64,000 nt of DNA from Pontiellaceae bacterium B1224 (lineage in GTDB: Bacteria; Verrucomicrobiota; Kiritimatiellia; Kiritimatiellales; Pontiellaceae), in assembly GCA_029432815.1 (NCBI GenBank), contig JAROBA010000029.1:1-64000 (forward strand). The letters are read 5' to 3'. The notes under the pieces are model-generated. The model was not told the origin of the DNA, made no database searches, and saw only the letters and a program-made list of their open reading frames with translations. A program made the translations under genes and the position numbers. Of this stretch, positions 17,036-24,912 are shown piece by piece (position 1 is the first letter of the stretch; the number at the start of each line of letters is the position of its first letter).

Positions 17036-18795
17036 TATTTTGCTTCCTCAGTGGTGTTCATTCGGATCCAGGCAATGATATCCAGAATGGTCTGATCGCT
17101 CAGATGGTCATGGGCCGGCATTGGCGTTCCGGCAACGCCGAGCAGGATCGACTCGTACAAACGTTCGTCCGTCACAGCAGCCTGGCTGATGAACTCTTTA
17201 TTGATCAGGTTACGCGGCAGCGGGTGAACCAGATCGTAGGCATTCGGCCCTTTTCCGTTAGCCAGCTTACCGTGGCAGGAGGTACAGAATTTCTGGAAGG
17301 CGACTTGTCCGTCTTCTGGATTGCCCTCTTCAATCACAATACCCTTACCTTTGTAGTCCATGCGCTCCGGGTCTCCAATCATTGGAAGTTCCACTTCCAT
17401 ACGGGTGAAGGACTGATCTTCGCTCAGACTCTTTCCTTTAATGAACTCAACCAGCGTTGCCGCTTGTTTTTCGGTGAGCACATTCTTCCAGGCCGGCATA
17501 GCCGTTCCCGACACGCCGTTAAGAATGGAATTCTGGAACCGCTCGTCGTACGACGCCACAAACTGATACTTGCTCAGATCGCGCGGCAGCGGATCGAGCA
17601 TGGCCGACACAATGCCGTCGCCCTTGAGATCCGGACCATGACAGGAAACGCAATAGGTGTCGTAGAGTTTCTGTCCTTCTGCAGAGGAGCCCAGTTTATA
17701 ACTGAACGTATTCAGGAACATAACGAGGCTATCCAGTTCGGCTTCATTGTAGTCCTTGAACGTCGGCATAATGGAATCCGGCGAATGCACGCGCGCATTA
17801 ACAATGTGATCCTTCACAAATTCCGGACCGCGGTTGCGCATGGTCCAGGTCAGCTCAGGTCCGATGTGCCCACCGGACAATTCTCCGCCATCCGTGCGGA
17901 ACGCATGACAGTTCACACAACCGCCCTTGGCAATCGACCCTTCAAACTGAACGCCCGCAAACATGGCGCGTCCGGCCGCTACACTTGGTTCACTGATGCG
18001 AAGCACATCCGATGTCGGCTTAATATAACCGATCGGAGCGGTCGATTCAGAACGCAGACGATTTTTCTGCTGCCCTTTGAGATAGGTAGCCAACGCGATG
18101 ACAGGCTCATCATCATGCACCCAGTCGAATTCAGGCATTTTCGAATTTTCGTCGTTTGCTTTTGGATGAACAATCGATTCCACCAGATAGTCAAACTTGA
18201 ATTTTCCACCAGCATCGGTCAGCTCAGGTGCCTGCGACGAGGACGAAATTCCCGCAATTGTATGACAGCCCCAGCACGCTTTTTCGAGGAAGAGTTCGCG
18301 GCCCTGTTCATAGAGTTCAGCGCCAGCCAGATGACCGCTTTCCATGGCATGGCAACGCACGCAGCTCGCCTGTGCCATTGGGCCGACGAGCATGGGTTTG
18401 ATCCATCCGTGAAACTCACCGTGCGCATCATGCATTTCAACGGCCCGGCCATTTCCGTCATGACAGACGACACAGCCGATATCATTAAAGTTGTGGGGAT
18501 CCTCTTCAAGCCCCGGCACAATCGGCGGATGGGTTGCCAATGGCAGCTGGAAATCCATCGCTTCCGGGTTTGAAACACCCACATGGCAGGATTGACAGCG
18601 GTCAATGATGGCTCCTGCCGGAGTTGGCACATTGACCTGCTTTATTTCCGCACCGGGAAACTCAGCACCGAGCTCTGCATAATATTCTTTTTGATATTTT
18701 ACAAAATCCTGATCGGTTGCCTTCTTCATCGACATCGCGAAAAATACAAATCCAGCAAAAGCGAGAATGAGGAGTGTACGATAGTCCTTAATCAT
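17035..18795 (-). CDS. Seven-heme cytochrome c, apparent c1/CcoP hybrid
   Basis: 586 residues from the ATG at 18795 (MIKDYRTLLILAF); a start at 18837 would add 14 residues that overlap cytochrome b. An N-terminal membrane anchor is followed by seven CxxCH motifs: CQSCH (67-71), CVVCH, CVRCH, CWGCH, CVNCH, CVSCH and CTSCH. The first four lie in a tetraheme-like region; the last three are in separate class I cytochrome c domains, and the final two resemble the tandem domains of CcoP. It sits exactly between cytochrome b and ccoN, with a one-base gap and a one-base overlap. It probably replaces both cytochrome c1 and CcoP, wiring the bc complex directly to the oxidase. That role is inferred from position. 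Confidence 0.9.
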   Translation of the reverse strand: MIKDYRTLLILAFAGFVFFAMSMKKATDQDFVKYQKEYYAELGAEFPGAEIKQVNVPTPAGAIIDRCQSCHVGVSNPEAMDFQLPLATHPPIVPGLEEDPHNFNDIGCVVCHDGNGRAVEMHDAHGEFHGWIKPMLVGPMAQASCVRCHAMESGHLAGAELYEQGRELFLEKACWGCHTIAGISSSSQAPELTDAGGKFKFDYLVESIVHPKANDENSKMPEFDWVHDDEPVIALATYLKGQQKNRLRSESTAPIGYIKPTSDVLRISEPSVAAGRAMFAGVQFEGSIAKGGCVNCHAFRTDGGELSGGHIGPELTWTMRNRGPEFVKDHIVNARVHSPDSIMPTFKDYNEAELDSLVMFLNTFSYKLGSSAEGQKLYDTYCVSCHGPDLKGDGIVSAMLDPLPRDLSKYQFVASYDERFQNSILNGVSGTAMPAWKNVLTEKQAATLVEFIKGKSLSEDQSFTRMEVELPMIGDPERMDYKGKGIVIEEGNPEDGQVAFQKFCTSCHGKLANGKGPNAYDLVHPLPRNLINKEFISQAAVTDERLYESILLGVAGTPMPAHDHLSDQTILDIIAWIRMNTTEEAK

Positions 18796-18796
18796 T

Positions 18797-20137
18797 TTAG
18801 TGCCCTCCCCCAACGGTTTCGACCCACGGATAAACAATGGCCCAGTTTTCTCCTCGGAAATAAACCCCGATGATTATCAGCGCGAGCATGAAGAGGTACA
18901 TGCCGATAAACAGGGCATTTTCAAGATTGCGCTCTCTGGCAAACCAGACGCCGGGAATATTTTTCCGGTAGGTCTTCGTGAATGTTTCCAAAAAGATTTC
19001 TATATAAGGAAGGAACATCACACCGCCGGCCATGATGCCGGGAATTACAATGCCGCCAATAAAGCCGTGATAGGAAACGAGCTCCTGCAATCCCAGGAAG
19101 TACCACGGTGCTTTCGACGGATTTGTCGGATGGTTCGGATCGGCCGGACCTTCCAGCGGGGCATCGAACAGAACGGAAATTAAACTGAGGAATGCCACAA
19201 CACCAACCAGTACGATCAGTTCGCGAACAATCAGCTTCGGCCAGGCAAACATCATCTGGTCGGTTTCTTCATTAACCTTGGGCTCATTACCCTTCACGAT
19301 TTCAACCAGCTTATAGCTGCGAGCAGATTTGAATACAGAGTTGTTTTTAACCTCGCCGAATTCTTCATCCGGGATCTGTTTTTCTTTGCTGGTGTCGGCC
19401 GGACGCGCCAGCCCGCCATCCTTGCGGATGCGGAAGAAGTGAACCGCGATCAGGAAGCCCATCACAGCCGGCAATACCGCCACGTGCAGGACATAGAACC
19501 GAATCAGAGCCTCGGACCCCACATCAGAGTCGCCGAGCAGAATGCCGCGAATCAGCGCGCCGCCTGGAGCGATCTTCGCGATTTCCGTTCCCACCTTAAC
19601 ACCCCAGAATGCCAGCTGGTCCCAGGGAAGCAGATAGCCGGTATAAGAAAGGAATACGGTCAGCAGACCGAGGATACAGCCGATGACCCAGTTGAATTCG
19701 CGCCCGCCACGATGCGCGCCGGCGAGATAAACACGCAACATATGCAGTGCCACAAAGGCGACCATGCCGTGCGCCGCCCAGCGGTGCATGTTCCGGAGGA
19801 AACCGCCCCAGAATACATTACTGCGCAGGTTGAGCATGCGGCTGTAGGCGTCCGGCAGTCCATCAGGACCGATGGCGGTCGATGGAACATAATGGAACAT
19901 CAGCAAAATCCCGGTCACGGAAAGCAGCAGGAAGAGATAGAACGTAATCAGTCCCAGCCCCATCGTGGTCTTGAATTTGACCGAGCGCTTGTGAATTTTG
20001 ACCGGTTGAATATGAAGCAGCACATTGCTGAACATAATCTTGGACTTCGTCAGTCCGGTGTTATCCATACGATGCCGAAAGAACGAGTAATATAACCTGT
20101 TCCCGAAATCCTTGGCCTTTTCGATTAATTCATTCAT
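18797..20137 (-). CDS. Cytochrome b of a bc-type quinol oxidase complex
   Basis: A 446-residue, full-length fused cytochrome b. The N-terminal four-helix half carries paired heme histidines (HRWAAHGMVAFVALHMLR and RFYVLHVAVLP). A quinol-site segment, SKAPWYFLGLQELVSY, sits in the C-terminal subunit-IV-like half and replaces the usual PEWY. That APWY form is, from memory, common in menaquinol-using bc complexes. About eight membrane helices are present. It is immediately downstream of the Rieske gene and one base upstream of the multiheme cytochrome start. It would transfer electrons from menaquinol to the Rieske cluster and across the membrane. Confidence 0.95.
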   Translation of the reverse strand: MNELIEKAKDFGNRLYYSFFRHRMDNTGLTKSKIMFSNVLLHIQPVKIHKRSVKFKTTMGLGLITFYLFLLLSVTGILLMFHYVPSTAIGPDGLPDAYSRMLNLRSNVFWGGFLRNMHRWAAHGMVAFVALHMLRVYLAGAHRGGREFNWVIGCILGLLTVFLSYTGYLLPWDQLAFWGVKVGTEIAKIAPGGALIRGILLGDSDVGSEALIRFYVLHVAVLPAVMGFLIAVHFFRIRKDGGLARPADTSKEKQIPDEEFGEVKNNSVFKSARSYKLVEIVKGNEPKVNEETDQMMFAWPKLIVRELIVLVGVVAFLSLISVLFDAPLEGPADPNHPTNPSKAPWYFLGLQELVSYHGFIGGIVIPGIMAGGVMFLPYIEIFLETFTKTYRKNIPGVWFARERNLENALFIGMYLFMLALIIIGVYFRGENWAIVYPWVETVGGGH

Positions 20138-20167
20138 TTAATATCCCCCAAAAACAAGTGCGGGCCG

Positions 20168-20641
20168 TTAGGCAACCGGGAAAAAAGTGCCTTCCGGCAA
20201 TGAGGTCGCGGTGTCGATTTCGACCTGTCCACCGGGGACCGTTTTGATTTCAAGCCACGGTAGCGTTTTGGGTGCAGGGCCGCCGACCACCAGCCCATCG
20301 GTATCGTATTGCGAACCATGGCACGGGCACTGAAACCCGGTTTCAACCCGGTTGACCGTGCAGCCAAGATGCGTACAAACCAGCGAAATAGCAGCAATTT
20401 CCGTTGCGGTCTGCCGGCGCAATACCACCTTCATGTCTTCGAAAATCAGTTCATCACCGACATCCGGGAGGTCGGCCACCGGCACCAGAAATTTCTGGGG
20501 TGTTCCATAGGAAACCACCGGGAACATATATTTAAACAGGGCTCCACCGGTTCCGGCTGCAGCAAGTCCCATCAAGCCGAAAGCCGATCCCATGGTGATC
20601 AGCTCGCGCCGGCTCTTACCTTCTTTTTTTTCTTTCGACAT
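20168..20641 (-). CDS. Rieske [2Fe-2S] protein of the bc complex
   Basis: 157 residues. The N-terminus holds a twin-arginine-type signal anchor ([20 protein letters not shown]). The cluster motifs CTHLGC (about 90) and CPCHGSQY (about 107-114) are intact, with the following GPAPKTLP loop. It is the electron acceptor from menaquinol and passes electrons to the multiheme cytochrome c. Its ATG overlaps the ccoS stop (TAATG), an unusual coupling of an oxidase assembly gene to a bc-complex subunit. Confidence 0.95.
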   Translation of the reverse strand: MSKEKKEGKSRRELITMGSAFGLMGLAAAGTGGALFKYMFPVVSYGTPQKFLVPVADLPDVGDELIFEDMKVVLRRQTATEIAAISLVCTHLGCTVNRVETGFQCPCHGSQYDTDGLVVGGPAPKTLPWLEIKTVPGGQVEIDTATSLPEGTFFPVA

Positions 20642-20820
20642 TATTTACTCCCTCCATCAACAGCACCGTTCGCGTGCTTTTCCTCTTCGCGGAAAATTAC
20701 ATACTTCGCTTCTTCAGGATCGTCAAATTGACCGTCCTTAACCGCCCACCGAAATAGTCCGAAAAAGATCAGGCCCAGCAGCGTTGTAGCTATTAAAAGG
20801 ATAATGGTCAGAATTAACAT
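20641..20820 (-). CDS. ccoS: cbb3 oxidase assembly protein CcoS
   Basis: A short gene of 59 codons. ATG is at 20820 and TAA at 20641-20643. One hydrophobic helix ([18 protein letters not shown]) leads into the CcoS signature [15 protein letters not shown]. CcoS is required for cofactor insertion into CcoN. It overlaps the Rieske start by one base and lies 10 bases after the stop of the large flavoprotein gene, so it is well inside the operon. The length matches the family. Confidence 0.9.
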   Translation of the reverse strand: MLILTIILLIATTLLGLIFFGLFRWAVKDGQFDDPEEAKYVIFREEEKHANGAVDGGSK

Positions 20821-20830
20821 GGGTTATCTC

Positions 20831-22618
20831 CTATGCGAAACAATCCTCAAACTCATTCACCGACATCTTGCACGCGCCGGTCGGACACTTCTGTGCACAC
20901 ATACCACAGCGAATGCACTTGAGCGGATCGAACAGCATGACCGATCCCTCCGCTTCAGCCACTTCCATGCTGCCGAATTCTTTTTCAGCCAGCATGACTA
21001 GATCGTTGCCACCATCTACGCGATCCACCGTTTTCATCGAAAGACAGTACGACGGACAGACATCCACGCAACCGCCGCAGAGAATACAGATGTCCCCTTC
21101 GAAGGTTGGGTGAATATGGCATTCCAGACAACGGCTGGACTGTTCCTTTGCATCAAAATCGGGGTATTCCACTGTCGTGTTGAATTCCGGCTCTTCCGCT
21201 GGCTTAACCGGCAGTTCTTCTCGCTCTTCGCGCTCTTCATCCACATACAGCGATTTTCTTCCATACTCAGGAAGATCGGTGAAGGTGATTTTACGCTTCA
21301 GCGATTTCGGTGCATCGCCGGTAATAAAGGAATGAATACCCTGGGCCGCCTTACTGCCCGAAGCCACGGCATCAATAAACAGTTTCGGACCGTGCGCAAT
21401 ATCGCCGCCCACAAACACATTCGGTTTGCTGGTCTGCAGCGTTTCTTCGTTCACCACTTTCACCCAGCCCTGAGGCGTCACTTCCACGCCCGAACCTTCC
21501 AGGAAGTCCAGATCAGAACCCTGCCCGACTGCAAAGAAGACCGCATCGCCTTCAATCAAACGGGTTTCTTCTTCGAGCTGCGGCGAAAACTTGCCGTCCT
21601 CATCAAAAACGCGGATTACTTTACTGACGATCAGCCCCTTGATTTTACCGTCTTCCACGACAATTTCGCGGGGGCCCCAGCCATCGTTGATCGTGACTCC
21701 TTCACGACGACCGCCTTCGCGCTCGTCGACAGAACCGGTCATTTCATTCAGGTGCTCGCGTTCCAGACAGGCCAGCTGAACATCGGGCGATCCGCAACGA
21801 AGCGCGGAACGTGCCACGTCGAACGCCACATCGCCGCCACCGATTACAATCGAACGGGTTGTGGAAAGGTCCCACTTTTCACGCAGATTGAAATCGAACA
21901 GGAAGGCGAGGCCAATGTATGCATCTTTATGATCGGCATTCGGAATCGGAATTTTTTTACCTTTGGCCAAACCCACCGCGATGTAAACGGCATCGTGTTT
22001 TTTCTCCAATTCCTTGAACGAAATATCGCTCCCGACGTCCACGCCGTTTTTCACTTCGATGTTATCGAACTGCTCGATTGAGGCCAGCTCGTCGGCCACC
22101 ACTTTACGCGAGAGTCGGTTGATCGGAACACCCTGTACCAGCTGGCCTCCGGATTTTTCCCAGCGCTCATATATCGTAACGGCATAGCCCAGTCGGGCGA
22201 GGTCGTGTGCAGCCGTATAGCCTGCACACCCGCCGCCAATGATGCCTACAGATTTCCCGTTCAGCTGAGGATCAACGGAACCCGGAGCGATGGAGAAGGT
22301 CAGCGGTTTCCTGAGATCACCCTTTTCAGGACCATGCTTGTCCGTAAGAAAACCTTTAATATTGCGAATAACAACGGCTTCATCCACATCTGAGCGGCGG
22401 CAACCTTTTTCGCAGGGCGCGCCGCAGACTTTTCCGCAAATGGATGCAAATGGGTTGGTGGCGCGGGAGATGGCATACGCCTCTTCATATTTCCCGGCAA
22501 CGGTCGCCATCAGATAGCCGCGCGCGTCCGTGCTTACAGGGCAGGAATTACGGCACTTCACCTCGGCTTCATAATACTCGTCCGTAGGTAGTTCTACCTG
22601 AATTTTTTCAAATGCCAT
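20831..22618 (-). CDS. GltD-like FAD/NAD(P) oxidoreductase with C-terminal ferredoxin
   Basis: 595 residues. An N-terminal Fe-S domain has cysteines in CRNSCPVSTDARGY and CGKVCGAPCEKGC, as in the glutamate synthase small subunit and dihydropyrimidine dehydrogenase. It is followed by an FAD Rossmann motif (GIIGGGCAGYTAAHDLARLG, about 125) and a second nucleotide motif (IVIGGGDVAFDVARS). The C-terminus adds two [4Fe-4S] motifs (CILCGGCVDVCP and CIRCGMCAQKCPTGAC) not found in GltD. It is the first gene of the bc-cbb3 operon, 10 bases before ccoS. No glutamate synthase large subunit lies nearby, so it probably moves electrons between NAD(P)H, ferredoxin and the respiratory chain. The exact reaction is unknown. 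Confidence 0.85.
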   Translation of the reverse strand: MAFEKIQVELPTDEYYEAEVKCRNSCPVSTDARGYLMATVAGKYEEAYAISRATNPFASICGKVCGAPCEKGCRRSDVDEAVVIRNIKGFLTDKHGPEKGDLRKPLTFSIAPGSVDPQLNGKSVGIIGGGCAGYTAAHDLARLGYAVTIYERWEKSGGQLVQGVPINRLSRKVVADELASIEQFDNIEVKNGVDVGSDISFKELEKKHDAVYIAVGLAKGKKIPIPNADHKDAYIGLAFLFDFNLREKWDLSTTRSIVIGGGDVAFDVARSALRCGSPDVQLACLEREHLNEMTGSVDEREGGRREGVTINDGWGPREIVVEDGKIKGLIVSKVIRVFDEDGKFSPQLEEETRLIEGDAVFFAVGQGSDLDFLEGSGVEVTPQGWVKVVNEETLQTSKPNVFVGGDIAHGPKLFIDAVASGSKAAQGIHSFITGDAPKSLKRKITFTDLPEYGRKSLYVDEEREEREELPVKPAEEPEFNTTVEYPDFDAKEQSSRCLECHIHPTFEGDICILCGGCVDVCPSYCLSMKTVDRVDGGNDLVMLAEKEFGSMEVAEAEGSVMLFDPLKCIRCGMCAQKCPTGACKMSVNEFEDCFA

Positions 22619-22723
22619 GTCATGCGCCTCCCTGTGAAAAAACTACAATACAAAACATGTGCGGTTTAATCACGTCTTTAATAATTCAAAATTTATCGCA
22701 CCGCTTCGGCTTGGTTGCAACCC

Positions 22724-22749
22724 TAAATTGGTATTTAAATACCGATTTA
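22724..22749. promoter_or_regulatory. 26-bp palindromic operator candidate
   Basis: A near-perfect palindrome with 13-base arms and one mismatch, centred on GGTATTTAAATACC. It lies 106 bases upstream of the respiratory operon's first codon. The long AT core flanked by GG/CC resembles sites of Rrf2-type (NsrR/RirA-like) dimeric repressors, but the regulator is not in the window and the match is only by eye. Confidence 0.55.
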
Positions 22750-22775
22750 GTCACATTTTACTTTTACGTCACGGA

Positions 22776-22823
22776 TTCCACTATTTGGAAGTCCCGTAAA
22801 GCCCCTTTTTCCAAGCCATGGAA
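22776..22823. repeat. Pair of dispersed palindromes upstream of the respiratory operon
   Basis: Two copies of TTCCA-N5-TGGAA, at 22776-22790 and 22809-22823, 18 bases apart. Both have weaker outer symmetry in the N5 part than the intragenic copies. They sit next to the operator candidate. Confidence 0.7.
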
Positions 22824-23023
22824 CGCCCTTGTTTAGGCTCAAATTCCTAGTAATTTTTGCAAAAACAAGTCTCGCAATTCTTTTTTTCCATCTTTAGCCT
22901 CGCTTCGTGGATTAATTAATAATCCTCCCTTCGGGGAAGTATCATGCGCGACCGGTTCTATAAGGGGATTGGTCAAAGAAGAAAGAATGGCTGGAAACAG
23001 CCCGTTTAGGAGTACAGGTAGTT

Positions 23024-23239
23024 ATGTCAGACCAAATCGAAACCGGCACCGTGAAGTGGTTTAATGATGAAAAGGGCTTTGGATTTATCGCCCGTGAAAC
23101 AGGTGATGATGTGTTTGTGCACTTCACCGCCATCAACATGGAAGGCCGCCGCTCGTTACAGGAAGGACAGAGCGTTACGTTTAACGTCGAAAACGGACAA
23201 AAGGGCCCGCAGGCCACTAACGTCTCACTCGTCGGTTAG
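23024..23239 (+). CDS. Cold-shock protein, CspA family
   Basis: A 71-residue single cold-shock domain. Both RNA-binding motifs are present: [13 protein letters not shown] (about 11-23) and DVFVHFTAI (about 28-36). It binds single-stranded RNA or DNA, acting as an RNA chaperone or antiterminator. Length and motifs fit the family exactly. It stands alone, divergent from the respiratory operon, with a strong hairpin terminator after its stop. A leader of unknown length could give temperature control, as in other csp genes, but no cold-box was identified. Confidence 0.95.
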   Translation: MSDQIETGTVKWFNDEKGFGFIARETGDDVFVHFTAINMEGRRSLQEGQSVTFNVENGQKGPQATNVSLVG

Positions 23240-23265
23240 ACCCGCCGATTTCCTGATCCTATATA

Positions 23266-23309
23266 TTCCAAAGGTTGGAAAAACATTTTTCCAGCCTCTG
23301 GATTTTTTT
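23266..23309 (+). terminator. Terminator of cspA built from two dispersed palindromes
   Basis: An exact copy (23266-23280) and a one-mismatch copy (23289-23303) of the TTCCA element pair with each other. AGGTTGGAAAAA at 23272-23283 is complementary, with one G-T wobble, to 23286-23297. Seven Ts follow at 23303-23309. This has the layout of a Rho-independent terminator 26 bases after the cspA stop. Confidence 0.7.
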
Positions 23310-23375
23310 GTATCGCAACAAACGGGAATTCAAAAGGAAGCGAGCTTCCTCGCCACGAATTCAGGACCGTGGCAA

Positions 23376-23774
23376 CTATACGACCGGACGACGGTCAGCG
23401 CATAAATTCATTGCAGCAGCCATCTCCTCATCGGTCAACATTACGACCGTGTTCAGCTTTTCATTAAAGGTTGTATCGGCCGTATAGCGCAGTATTGTTT
23501 TTTCCGCATATCCGGGCTTTGAAAAACACCAGGCCACCGGTTCCCCGATCTGATAAAAAACGGCTGAAGGCTGAATGTAATTCCGGGACTCGGACTCCAG
23601 ATCGCAGCTTCTGCCGCCGAAAACCCATTCCGAATTCCCAACGCGATAACTCACACTAACGTCACCTAACGGTTGTCCCATTCGGTCGAGCACGCGGAAA
23701 ACACCCCGGCATTCGCGGTATCCCGCCATCATGGCTTCGACTCGCATAATCACATTTTTTACGGTCTTCATCAT
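23376..23774 (-). CDS. Unknown protein with a beta-sandwich-like fold
   Basis: 132 residues from the ATG at 23774, which has GGAGAAG about 6 bases upstream; an earlier ATG at 23795 lacks a site. The central part (ECRGVFRVLDRMGQPLGDVSV) looks like a carboxypeptidase-regulatory or transthyretin-type beta-sandwich, with an aromatic-rich strand (PVAWCFSKPGY) later. No export signal is evident. It stands alone between cspA and the kinase gene. The family is not recognised with certainty. Confidence 0.6.
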   Translation of the reverse strand: MMKTVKNVIMRVEAMMAGYRECRGVFRVLDRMGQPLGDVSVSYRVGNSEWVFGGRSCDLESESRNYIQPSAVFYQIGEPVAWCFSKPGYAEKTILRYTADTTFNEKLNTVVMLTDEEMAAAMNLCADRRPVV

Positions 23775-23868
23775 AACGACTTCTCCTGCCTTCATAACAG
23801 AGCACGTCTTTAACCGGAAAATCTTATACGACTTCTGAGAAAATATGTTTGAAAGACCCGCCGTGGAC

Positions 23869-24912
23869 TTATTCTTCGCAGGTCGGCAGCTTCATGCAGT
23901 GGAGCTGTCCGTCGGAGAGCAGGTAGAGCCGGGAGGCATCGGTGTTCAGGACGGCCTGATCGACCTTTAAGTCGATGGCGCGGGGATCGAAAACAGGATA
24001 GAGGTCGGACTTAAGGGCCATCTGAAGACGGCCGCCTTCCATCGGGAAAATGACGCGAGGGTCTTTGCTGATAAATTCCGGATGACCCAGCCCCCTGCGC
24101 TTCCAGTGATTCTGAAATGTTGAAGCATCACCGGTTTCGGCATCATAGAGCTGGAAATCCTGAAACCACAGTTTACACCAGTATTTGCGTTCGCTTGACG
24201 AAGGATCATTGAAAGGAATGATGGCCAAGGGCGAGCTGCTGGTATGACTGATCCAATTTGTGGTCATGACAAGTGTATCAGGATTGATCGAATAAGACTC
24301 AAACATTTTGGGGCCGCCGCGCGTCAGCAGCAATCGGGGAGTTACCCTGCTGGAATCCATCTGCACATCGGTGAAGTGCGCCTGTTTTTCGGTGTGGTAG
24401 GTGAGCGAGACAATATTCGACCAACTGCCGGTTTCGTATACCCGCATATCCGACCGCCAATCACCACCGTAGTAGAGGAATTGGCCTGAATCATCAAAAT
24501 TGATCCAGAAGGAACCCAAACGCTTGCTGTTTTTAAACTCAAGCTCCTGTTCACCGGTTGCAAGATTGAATATCCGTCCGAAGCTATTACAAACCATGGC
24601 GAGATAGCGCCCGCGCGGATCGTATGCAATTGAATTATGGGGAACACTCTTTAACGGCTTCGCAAGGATGGATCCATCGGAATGCAGCTCGGCAAGATAT
24701 ACATCGTTACTCGTGGAGAGTACTGTCTTCTGAGGAAAATCGGCGCGGCTGAGCGTTTTCAGCTCCCGATCAAAGGGAACCGCGCACACCGAATAGTTTT
24801 CCATATCGTAGAAATGCAGACGCCCATCCGCCTCCAGCAGAATAACCTGTCGATCATCCTGCAGGTTGCAATCGATGGGATCATCGATCAACAACGCTAC
24901 GCACCAGTTCAA
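23869..24912 (-). pseudogene. C-terminal beta-propeller part of the kinase, out of frame
   Basis: A 347-residue frame with repeated strand patterns (DGRLHFYDMENYS, DDSGQFLYYGGDWR, DGQLHCMKLPTC) of a WD40-like propeller. It has only a weak TTG as start at 24912 and overlaps the end of the kinase frame by 32 bases. Deleting one G from the five-G tract (complement of 24914-24918) joins the two frames, giving the smooth reading ADSIRGLNWCVALL. It is therefore most likely the continuation of the kinase, separated by a frameshift, a sequencing error or a programmed slip. An independent coupled protein is less likely. Confidence 0.7.

Larger units (their letters stand above)
22619..23023. other. Divergent intergenic region between respiratory operon and cspA
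   Basis: 405 bases without a gene. It must hold the promoters of the minus-strand respiratory operon (start 22618) and of the plus-strand cold-shock gene (start 23024). I see a 26-bp palindrome at 22724-22749 and two dispersed palindromes at 22776-22823. Beyond these is an AT-rich stretch and a leader of possibly more than 100 bases before cspA with a small GC hairpin around 22925-22938. No tRNA or small ORF stands out. Confidence 0.7.

Noticed and set aside
17014-18573. 519-codon plus-strand frame
   Set aside because: Antisense to the seven-heme cytochrome, whose CxxCH motifs and operon position are clear.
22619-23023. tRNA, riboswitch or CRISPR in the largest intergenic region
   Set aside because: No cloverleaf, no known riboswitch core and no repeat-spacer pattern could be traced; only the palindromes are supported.
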